Below are positions 1-6,093 of a DNA stretch of 6,093 bases, one piece after another. Origin of the DNA: an uncultured Oscillospiraceae bacterium. Lineage in GTDB: Bacteria > Bacillota > Clostridia > UBA1381. The notes under the pieces are model-generated. The model made no database searches. It worked only from the letters and a program-made list of their open reading frames with translations, and was not told where the DNA came from. Each line of letters starts with the position of its first letter. Within the stretch, counting starts at the first letter, position 1. Made by a program: the position numbers and the translations under genes. Where the stretch lies: assembly GCA_945876665.1 (NCBI GenBank), contig CAMCPC010000083.1, positions 1 through 6,093 of the forward strand, in the 5' to 3' direction.

Positions 1-142
1 CGGAAAAATCACCCGCGCCGAGGCGGTAACAATGATAAATAGAGCATTGGGACGCGAGGCGGACGTAAACGCGCAAAATCCGTTCAGTGATGTTACGCCT
101 GAACACTGGGCATACAAAGAAATTCTGACAGCAGTAAATTAA
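1..142 (+). CDS. C-terminal end of an SLH (S-layer homology) domain protein, 5'-truncated
   Basis: The frame starting at base 2 is open from the window edge to a TAA at 140-142 and gives 46 residues. They contain the hallmarks of an SLH repeat: ITRAEAVTMINRALGR (the conserved TRAE segment followed by a helix) and, after a short linker, FSDVTPEHWAYKEI, the conserved FxDV...HWA opening of the next SLH unit. SLH domains normally come in threes and bind pyruvylated secondary cell-wall polymer, holding exported proteins on the Gram-positive surface. The frame stops soon after the last HWAYKEI motif, so this is the extreme C-terminus of the protein. The catalytic or structural N-terminal part lies outside the window and its function cannot be told. 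The next gene starts 11 nt downstream, so the two are probably in one operon. The SLH assignment is fairly secure; the whole-protein role is unknown. Confidence 0.85.
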   Translation, partial: GKITRAEAVTMINRALGREADVNAQNPFSDVTPEHWAYKEILTAVN

Positions 143-146
143 GGAG
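141..146 (+). promoter_or_regulatory. Ribosome binding site for the GH43 gene, overlapping the upstream stop
   Basis: AAGGAG lies 7 nt before the ATG at 154 and shares its first two bases with the TAA stop of the SLH protein gene. It fixes the start of the downstream gene. The overlap suggests that ribosomes finishing the SLH gene help initiation of the next one. Confidence 0.8.
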
Positions 147-153
147 AACGAAA

Positions 154-1014
154 ATGAAAAGAGAAGAAATAAATATCCGTGACCCGTTCATACTGCCCTA
201 TGAGGGCAAATACTACCTTTACGGCTCACGCGGCAGCGAGGTATGGGAGGACAGCGCGACAGGTCTTGACGTATACGTCAGCACCGATTTGGAGAACTGG
301 TCAGAGCCAAAAGAGATTTTTACGCGCACAAGTGACTTCTGGGCGGACAGGCATTACTGGGCGCCTGAGGTGTACGCCTATAACGGCGCGTTCTATATGT
401 TCGCATCGTTTAAGTCGGCTGATAAGTGCCGCGGTACTATGGTTTTAAAGGCTGATGCGCCTGACGGCAAATTCACCGTCCACAGCGAGGGTACAATAAC
501 ACCGCCCGACTGGGAGGCGCTTGACGGCACGCTGTATGTTGCGAAAAACGGCAAGCCGTATATGATATTCTGCCATGAATGGGTGCAGATAAAGGACGGC
601 GAAATATGCGCTGTTGAGATGAGTGCTGACCTTAAAAGGGCGGTCAGCGAGCCGTTTACGCTGTTCAAGGCGAGCGAGGCAAGCTGGATAAGAGAGGCGC
701 AGCAGGACGGTATATATGTTACAGACGGTCCGTTCCCGTACAGGTGCGCCGACGGCACGCTGCTGCTGTTGTGGTCGAGCATGGGCGAGGAGGGATACAC
801 CGAAGCGATAGCCATATCCGACAACGGCGACATTGACGGAAATTGGGTACAGCGTGACGAGTTGCTGTTTAAAAAGGACGGCGGTCACGGCATGATATTC
901 AGAACCTTTGATGATAAGCTGTTATTGCTTTTGCACTCACCAAACAAGCACCCGCTTGAAAGACCGAAATATTTTGAATTAAAAGAAGAAAAAGGTATGC
1001 TGTATGTGAGTTGA
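154..1014 (+). CDS. Glycoside hydrolase family 43-type protein, single catalytic domain, no signal peptide
   Basis: This 286-residue protein has the five-bladed beta-propeller pattern of GH43 enzymes, which release arabinose, xylose or related sugars from oligosaccharides. Visible landmarks: RDPFI at 9-13, with Asp10 as the expected catalytic base; YYLYGS at 20-25; WAPEV at 69-73; ALDGTLY at 122-128, with Asp124 as the likely pKa-modulating Asp; TDGPF at 190-194, where GH43 enzymes usually carry the general acid Glu in an EGP motif; WSS at 207-209; and GGHGM at 243-247, with His245 in the place of the conserved active-site His. The length fits one propeller with no accessory beta-sandwich or carbohydrate-binding module. 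The N-terminus (MKREEINIRDP) is charged and begins the first blade at once, so there is no signal peptide and the protein is probably cytoplasmic, acting on imported oligosaccharides. Start chosen from the strong ribosome binding site at 141-146. The exact substrate and subfamily cannot be assigned from sequence alone. Confidence 0.85.
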   Translation: MKREEINIRDPFILPYEGKYYLYGSRGSEVWEDSATGLDVYVSTDLENWSEPKEIFTRTSDFWADRHYWAPEVYAYNGAFYMFASFKSADKCRGTMVLKADAPDGKFTVHSEGTITPPDWEALDGTLYVAKNGKPYMIFCHEWVQIKDGEICAVEMSADLKRAVSEPFTLFKASEASWIREAQQDGIYVTDGPFPYRCADGTLLLLWSSMGEEGYTEAIAISDNGDIDGNWVQRDELLFKKDGGHGMIFRTFDDKLLLLLHSPNKHPLERPKYFELKEEKGMLYVS

Positions 1015-1019
1015 GGAGG
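1013..1019 (+). promoter_or_regulatory. Ribosome binding site that sets the GH3 lipoprotein start
   Basis: GAGGAGG begins inside the TGA stop of the GH43 gene and sits 6 nt before the ATG at 1026. A TTG at 1011 is in the same frame but lies on top of this site and has no ribosome binding site of its own, so 1026 is preferred. Starting there also puts a proper lipoprotein signal at the N-terminus. Confidence 0.85.
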
Positions 1020-1025
1020 AAAAAT

Positions 1026-2114
1026 ATGAACAAGATAATTTCAATACTGACAATGCTTACCATGTGTCTGTCACTTGCGTCCTGCGGCGAAAAGCCGCAG
1101 CCAGCAACGACGGAAGTACCGATTGCAACGGAAGAATCGTCGCTTATCGACACAATGACTCTTGAGGAAAAGGTCGGACAGATATTATTTGTGCGCTGTC
1201 CCGAAACGGAGGAAGAAGTAAATTCGCTTATGGCAAAGAACCCGGGCGGAATACTGATGTTTCAGCGTGATTTTGACGGTCTTACAAAGGACGATGTAAT
1301 AAGCAAAATTGATGGATTCCAGTCTGCAAGCAAAATCCCTCTTATAATCGGTGTTGACGAGGAGGGCGGAACAGTGGTGCGCGTCAGCGCAAATCCGAAC
1401 CTTGCAAGAGAAAAATACAAGTCACCGCAGGACATTTACAATGAGGGCGGCATGGAGGCGGTTATTGCCAATGCAAAGGAAAAATCAGAATTACTTCTAA
1501 GCCTTGGCATAAACATGAACCTTGCGCCTGTGGCGGACGTGTCCACCAACCCCGACACGTATATTTATAAGCGCAGCTTCGGACAGGGCTATGAGGAAAC
1601 GGCAGACTTTATTTCGCAGACTGTGACCGCAATGAATGACGCGGGAATATGGAGTGTATTAAAGCATTTTCCCGGTTACGGAGAGGTTACGGGCGACAGC
1701 CATAAGGGAACTGTCTACAACGAAAAAAGCGCTGAGGATATACACAGCACTGACCTTGTACCGTTCAAGGCGGGCATTGACGCGGGCGCAAGCTGTGTGC
1801 TTGTGTCACATAACACGGTGAACAGTCTGGACAGTGAGAATCCTGCTTCATTATCTCCCGTAATACATGATATACTCCGCAGTGAGCTTGGCTTTGACGG
1901 AGTTATAATGACGGACGATATTGCAATGGGTGCGGTTGCCGACATGGAAAATGTGTATACAAAGTCGGTTAATGCAGGCAATGATTTGCTGATAACTACG
2001 GATTATGAAACAGGCTACAATCAGATTTTAGCGGCAGTAAAAAGCGGCGAAATCAGTATGGAAACACTTGATAGTGCCGTAGAACACGTTCTTAAACTAA
2101 AAGGACTTATATAA
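1026..2114 (+). CDS. GH3 beta-N-acetylhexosaminidase (NagZ-like) lipoprotein
   Basis: This 362-residue protein starts with a short hydrophobic signal ending in the lipobox LASC, so Cys20 would be lipidated and the enzyme held outside the membrane. A Thr/Glu/Pro-rich linker (about 21-40) leads into one GH3 TIM-barrel. Motifs: MTLEEKVGQ at 44-52; GVDEEGG at 109-115; NLAPVADV at 165-172; KHFPGYG at 213-219, followed by GDSH at 223-226; and MTDDIAMGAV at 295-304. The Asp224-Ser-His226 dyad is the acid/base arrangement typical of NagZ-type N-acetylglucosaminidases, and Asp297 is the expected nucleophile. NagZ enzymes remove GlcNAc from muropeptides during cell-wall turnover; in Bacillus subtilis the enzyme acts outside the cell, which matches the lipoprotein signal here. 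The second, C-terminal domain of the Bacillus enzyme is absent, as in Gram-negative NagZ. The gene is last in its operon and ends just before a terminator. The family is secure; the peptidoglycan substrate is inferred from the motif. Confidence 0.9.
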   Translation: MNKIISILTMLTMCLSLASCGEKPQPATTEVPIATEESSLIDTMTLEEKVGQILFVRCPETEEEVNSLMAKNPGGILMFQRDFDGLTKDDVISKIDGFQSASKIPLIIGVDEEGGTVVRVSANPNLAREKYKSPQDIYNEGGMEAVIANAKEKSELLLSLGINMNLAPVADVSTNPDTYIYKRSFGQGYEETADFISQTVTAMNDAGIWSVLKHFPGYGEVTGDSHKGTVYNEKSAEDIHSTDLVPFKAGIDAGASCVLVSHNTVNSLDSENPASLSPVIHDILRSELGFDGVIMTDDIAMGAVADMENVYTKSVNAGNDLLITTDYETGYNQILAAVKSGEISMETLDSAVEHVLKLKGLI

Positions 2115-2123
2115 ATGAACATC

Positions 2124-2153
2124 AAAAAACAGCACCGATTGGTGCTGTTTTTA
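2124..2153. terminator. Bidirectional intrinsic terminator between the GH3 gene and guaB
   Basis: A perfect 12-bp stem (2125-2136 with 2141-2152) encloses a GATT loop. The core AGCACC/GGTGCT is flanked by A-tracts on the left and T-tracts on the right, so transcripts from either strand form a GC-rich hairpin followed by a run of U. It sits 10 nt after the GH3 stop and 13 nt after the guaB stop on the opposite strand, and so serves both convergent genes. Confidence 0.9.
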
Positions 2154-2165
2154 AGTTGCGATTTA

Positions 2166-3635
<1,470 letters not shown>

Positions 3636-3641
3636 TTATAA

Positions 3642-3646
3642 CTCCT
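3642..3646 (-). promoter_or_regulatory. guaB ribosome binding site
   Basis: On the minus strand AGGAG (plus-strand CTCCT) stands 9 nt before the ATG at 3632. It confirms that start; no other in-frame start with a comparable site is nearby. Confidence 0.85.
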
Positions 3647-3667
3647 CTCATTAGTATTATTTCAATA

Positions 3668-3696
3668 ATTATATCAAATTGCCCCTTCTTTTTCAA
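3668..3696 (-). promoter_or_regulatory. Sigma-70/SigA-type promoter of guaB
   Basis: On the minus strand a -35 box TTGAAA (3696-3691) is followed after exactly 17 nt by a perfect -10 box TATAAT (3673-3668). Transcription would begin near 3661 and give a leader of about 30 nt that holds little beyond the ribosome binding site. That is too short for a purine riboswitch or attenuator, so any control would act on the promoter itself. The promoter lies in the 88-nt gap after dus, so guaB need not depend on read-through from the upstream pair. Confidence 0.85.
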
Positions 3697-3720
3697 GGCT
3701 TTTTTGTAATAAAAAAATCT

Positions 3721-4686
3721 TTATTGCAGATGATTAATATATTCTGTCAGACAAGAGCGCATTGTAGCAATATCACTAATTTTAAAGACCTCGCCCTTAA
3801 GACGTGCCGCGCCCGGAAGTCCCTTGATATACCATGCAATGTGCTTTCTCGCTTCTTTTATTCCGCGGCTTTCGCCCTTTTCCGTTACAAGCATTTCTAT
3901 ATGCTCAAGCATCTGCATAAGTCTGTCATGCGGTGTGGGGCAAAAATCAACCCTGCCGTTTTGAAGGTATTCGTTTACCTGTCTGAAAATGAACGGATTG
4001 CCTTCGCTGCCGCGGCCTATCATAACCGCGTCACAGCCTGTGTATTCAAACATATGTTTTGCATCTTCGGCTGTTTTTATGTCGCCGTTTCCGATTACAG
4101 GTATTGATACGGCATTTTTGACCGCCTTTATAATATCCCAGTCGGCTGTGCCGCTGTAAAATTCCTCGCGTGTTCTGCCATGCAGAGTTACTGCCGCCGC
4201 GCCGCCCTGCTCAATTATTTTTGCGACCTCAACAGCGTTGATATTGTCATCATCCCAGCCCTTGCGGATTTTGACCGTTACAGGGACGGGGGAGGCGGCT
4301 GAAACCTTGCGCACTATTTCGCCTATTTTTTCGGGTGTTTTAAGAAGCGCGCTGCCGTCGCCGTTGTTTACTATTTTCGGGGTGGGACAACCCATGTTGA
4401 TGTCTATAATATCGGGCTTGGCTTTCATAACCTTTGGTATTACCTCAGCCATGATGTCTGCGTCTGAACCGAAAATCTGTATTGCGCAAGGGCGTTCATC
4501 ATCGTCAATGCGCATAAGCTCAGCCGTTTTTTTGTCGTTATAGTAAAGACCTTTCGCGCTGACCATTTCCGAATATACAAGTCCCGCGCCGTAACGGCGG
4601 CATATTTTGCGGAACGGCAAATCCGTTACGCCTGCCATCGGCGCAAGAAAGACGTTGTTTTCTGTTGTGAAATTTCCTATTTTCAT
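3721..4686 (-). CDS. dusB: tRNA-dihydrouridine synthase, DusB/NifR3 type
   Basis: This flavoenzyme reduces specific uridines in tRNA to dihydrouridine using FMN and NADPH. The 321-residue length is normal. The N-terminal barrel carries APMAGVTDLPFR at 15-26, typical of Dus FMN sites; YSEMVSAKGL at 38-47; and NMGCPTPKI at 97-105, with Cys100 as the catalytic acid. NNGDGSALL at 107-115 is characteristic of the NifR3/DusB branch. VTVKIRKGW at 136-144 gives FMN-contacting Lys139, LHGRTRE at 168-174 gives His169, and GNGDI at 199-203 and IGRG at 223-226 bind the FMN phosphate. The C-terminal helical tRNA-binding domain includes EARKHIAWY at 278-286. The start ATG overlaps the stop of the upstream transglutaminase-like gene by one base, with only a weak AGAAG-like site before it, so translation probably relies on coupling. 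Which tRNA positions it modifies cannot be read from the sequence. I found no clear terminator after it. Confidence 0.93.
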   Translation of the reverse strand: MKIGNFTTENNVFLAPMAGVTDLPFRKICRRYGAGLVYSEMVSAKGLYYNDKKTAELMRIDDDERPCAIQIFGSDADIMAEVIPKVMKAKPDIIDINMGCPTPKIVNNGDGSALLKTPEKIGEIVRKVSAASPVPVTVKIRKGWDDDNINAVEVAKIIEQGGAAAVTLHGRTREEFYSGTADWDIIKAVKNAVSIPVIGNGDIKTAEDAKHMFEYTGCDAVMIGRGSEGNPFIFRQVNEYLQNGRVDFCPTPHDRLMQMLEHIEMLVTEKGESRGIKEARKHIAWYIKGLPGAARLKGEVFKISDIATMRSCLTEYINHLQ

Positions 4687-5891
4687 TATCTTCTTTTTGA
4701 ATACTCCAGAATTTTGTGATTGTTTGAGAAAAATTGCAGATTGGCATCAAAATAGATGTGTGAAACCTCACTGCCCTTTGTCATTTCTCCGTTTTCGATT
4801 TTGTTTGCGCAGTCCCATGTGGTGTCGACAATTATCCATCTTCCGTCAACATATACCTCATTCCACGCGTGATTCTGTTCTTCGGTTGCCGCTGTTGTGT
4901 CGTTCCATGCCATGTTGTCATCATTGATTCCGAGCGCATAGCCCGAAACTACATTGCATGGTATATCAATGCTCCTGCACAGAGATGCCATAAGCGTTGC
5001 AAAGCCAAGGCAGACAGCCTTTCTTGATTTGACGATATCCGTTGCATAGTACGGCGGTGTTTCCTGCGCACTCAGACTGTCAATGTCATAATACATATAC
5101 GAACATATCCAGTCATGCAGCGCAAGCGCTTTGTCATAATCGCTGTCAATGCCTGCTGTGAGTTGTTGGGCAATGGATATAATTGCGTCACTGTTTGACT
5201 GAATCGATGCTGTGTGTTTAAGCGCGTCCTTGATTGATTTGTCCTTTTCATACATCTGCTTGTTGTGACTGAATACGGGTGATTGTGACATTTCCCAACC
5301 GCCGTCGGGAGTTTTGTCAAGCGTTATATAATTGTATACCCAGCTTTCGAACTGTCCGTAAGCCTTGCTGCCTGTATATACGGCAAGGCGGAGCGACAAG
5401 GAATCGGTGTCAGGAATATCTATTTTTTTGTTAAATTTGCCGTCGGAGTCCGCCGCCATAGATACCTGCTCAAGAGATTCGCCGTTTTCGTCGGAAAATT
5501 CGGCTATGAGGTGAGATTTGCTCTTTGATGCAACCACACCGAAAATATTGACGGTGTCGTAATCAACCACCATACCGATATTTTCCTGAGGGTAAAACGT
5601 CAGCATAGGACTGTTTTCTATATATGCGTTCGTTGCCACGTCTGACGGGTCAATGGGCGGTTCTTCATGTTTTATCATAGCTATTATTTCCGATGGAGAG
5701 GGAATATAATCCGTAAGCTCTGCAAGACGTTCGGAACCATCGGAAATCAAACCGGATACCTTCGGATACTTTTCCTCGACAATAGGGAAGTAGCTGCCGA
5801 AATTCAGAAAGAAATCCGTCTGGTCATTTATTATACATATTCCTATTGCCAGTATAAGCAAGAAAATGATAAAATTTCTTAATTTTTTCAT
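4686..5891 (-). CDS. Membrane-anchored transglutaminase-like (papain-fold) protein
   Basis: This 401-residue protein begins MKKLRNF and has one hydrophobic segment at about 7-22 with no obvious cleavage site, so it is likely anchored with its body outside the cell. Residues about 95-195 look like a beta-rich region, possibly an Ig-like domain (inferred from alternating hydrophobics). A transglutaminase-core fold follows: DYDKALALHDWI at 251-262; RKAVCLGFA at 290-298, with Cys294; NHAWNEVYVDGRW at 340-352, with His341; and IVDTTWD at 354-360, with Asp356. This Cys-His-Asp triad is complete. Bacterial members of this superfamily are usually proteases, amidases or peptide cross-linkers, and the substrate here is unknown. 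The start at 5891 follows a GGTGA site. The frame stays open upstream to 6089 but that part reads through a palindromic repeat and is not coding. The TAA stop shares its last base with the ATG of dusB, so the two form a coupled pair. I do not recognise a named gene. Confidence 0.82.
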   Translation of the reverse strand: MKKLRNFIIFLLILAIGICIINDQTDFFLNFGSYFPIVEEKYPKVSGLISDGSERLAELTDYIPSPSEIIAMIKHEEPPIDPSDVATNAYIENSPMLTFYPQENIGMVVDYDTVNIFGVVASKSKSHLIAEFSDENGESLEQVSMAADSDGKFNKKIDIPDTDSLSLRLAVYTGSKAYGQFESWVYNYITLDKTPDGGWEMSQSPVFSHNKQMYEKDKSIKDALKHTASIQSNSDAIISIAQQLTAGIDSDYDKALALHDWICSYMYYDIDSLSAQETPPYYATDIVKSRKAVCLGFATLMASLCRSIDIPCNVVSGYALGINDDNMAWNDTTAATEEQNHAWNEVYVDGRWIIVDTTWDCANKIENGEMTKGSEVSHIYFDANLQFFSNNHKILEYSKRR

Positions 5892-5898
5892 ATTTATT

Positions 5899-5903
5899 TC
5901 ACC
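5899..5903 (-). promoter_or_regulatory. Ribosome binding site that decides the transglutaminase-like start
   Basis: On the minus strand GGTGA, which matches the 3' part of the AGGAGGTGA consensus, lies 7 nt before the ATG at 5891. It supports the internal start, which also places a signal-anchor at the N-terminus, over the longer open frame. Confidence 0.65.
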
Positions 5904-5969
5904 GTTTGGATTTATTTTTGATTGGGATATTAAATTATTGTTTATGTGTGTAAGCGATGGCGTGCGTTC

Positions 5970-6034
5970 GTAGGGGCGGATATTATCCGCCCGAATTGAA
6001 ATGTGTACGGCGGGCGGCTGATAGCCGCCCCTAC
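5970..6034. repeat. Palindromic double-hairpin element with GTAGGGGCGG terminal inverted repeats
   Basis: This 65-nt element is bounded by perfect 10-nt inverted repeats, GTAGGGGCGG at 5970-5979 and CCGCCCCTAC at 6025-6034. Each end is itself a hairpin: 5974-5981 pairs with 5985-5992 (8 bp, loop ATT), and 6012-6019 pairs with 6023-6030 (8 bp, loop GAT). Read outward-in, the two arms are two inverted copies of a 24-nt unit that match at 21 positions. It has no coding content and no T-tract, so it is not an obvious terminator. The layout is that of a REP-like or small MITE-like dispersed repeat; I recall similar GC-rich palindromes in Clostridia genomes, but only one copy is visible here. The gap from 5892 to 5969 is AT-rich and holds the leader, and probably the promoter, of the transglutaminase-dusB pair, though I could not pick a convincing -35/-10. 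Confidence 0.75.
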
Positions 6035-6050
6035 AACAGGATGTCGAGGC

Positions 6051-6074
6051 GAACAACACGCTTGCGTGTTGTTC
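6051..6074. repeat. Perfect 11-bp inverted repeat near the right window edge
   Basis: GAACAACACGC at 6051-6061 and GCGTGTTGTTC at 6064-6074 are exact reverse complements separated by TT. After one mismatch, two more pairs are possible (6049/6076 and 6048/6077). No U-run follows on either strand, so a terminator role is not supported. It lies 16 nt beyond the double-hairpin element and may belong to the same composite repeat, which would continue past 6093. Confidence 0.65.
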
Positions 6075-6093
6075 ACCCTGCCGTCCCACAATA

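Noticed and set aside
393..888. Minus-strand open frames inside the GH43 gene
   Set aside because: They are antisense to a clearly conserved glycosidase, lack recognisable motifs and convincing ribosome binding sites, and reflect GC-biased codon positions.
1011..1025. TTG start for the GH3 gene five codons upstream
   Set aside because: It lies within the ribosome binding site and the previous stop codon, and has no site of its own. The ATG at 1026 gives good spacing and a normal lipoprotein signal.
3699..3722. Possible terminator for dusB: a T-run just after its stop on the minus strand, with a facing A-run
   Set aside because: The only stem is a weak all-A/T pairing of six bases, and there is no GC-rich hairpin before the T-run. 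The stretch also abuts the guaB -35 box.
5892..5969. Promoter for the transglutaminase-dusB pair
   Set aside because: On the minus strand a CTTACA/TAATAT pair with 16-nt spacing is possible, but each box matches only four of six consensus bases in AT-rich sequence, so it is not distinguishable from chance.
5970..6093. CRISPR array or mobile element with a coding transposase
   Set aside because: The palindromes are not regularly spaced direct repeats, there are no spacers, and no transposase frame is present within the window.

Overview
The window looks like chromosomal DNA from a Gram-positive, low-to-moderate GC member of the Clostridia, possibly near the Ruminococcaceae/Oscillospiraceae. 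This placement is inferred. It rests on strong AGGAGG-type ribosome binding sites, a C-terminal S-layer-homology (SLH) repeat, a NagZ-like GH3 lipoprotein, a DusB/NifR3-type tRNA-modifying enzyme, and a GTAGGGGCGG-type palindromic repeat of a kind I recall from such genomes. Nearly all the sequence is accounted for by six protein genes, one of them cut by the left edge.

Left half, plus strand (1-2114): a tight three-gene run. The tail of an SLH-domain protein is followed by a GH43-type glycosidase with no signal peptide, then by a GH3 beta-N-acetylhexosaminidase-like lipoprotein. Both gene junctions have 11 nt between stop and start, and in both the ribosome binding site overlaps the preceding stop codon, so the genes are probably co-transcribed and may be translationally coupled. 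The theme is cell-surface and carbohydrate metabolism: surface anchoring, sugar hydrolysis and probable muropeptide trimming. Any promoter lies outside the window.

Middle (2115-3720): a near-perfect terminator hairpin with U-tracts on both strands separates the plus-strand run from the convergent guaB gene (IMP dehydrogenase, minus strand). guaB has its own promoter, with a consensus TATAAT box and 17-nt spacing, and a short leader with no room for a riboswitch.

Right half, minus strand (3721-5891): a membrane-anchored transglutaminase-like protein and a DusB-type tRNA-dihydrouridine synthase overlap by one base (TAATG), which implies co-translation. Upstream of them (5892-6093) is a non-coding stretch with a GC-rich double-hairpin repeat and a third hairpin near the window edge. 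The two repeat hairpins differ by a compensated base pair, which is the most distinctive non-genic signal here.

I see no CRISPR array, transposase, phage gene, tRNA or rRNA, and nothing that amounts to a previously undescribed multi-gene system. The points most worth a second look are the Asp-for-Glu variant at the expected GH43 acid position, the mixed localisation of the SLH/GH43/GH3 products, the transglutaminase-dus coupling, and the repeat.
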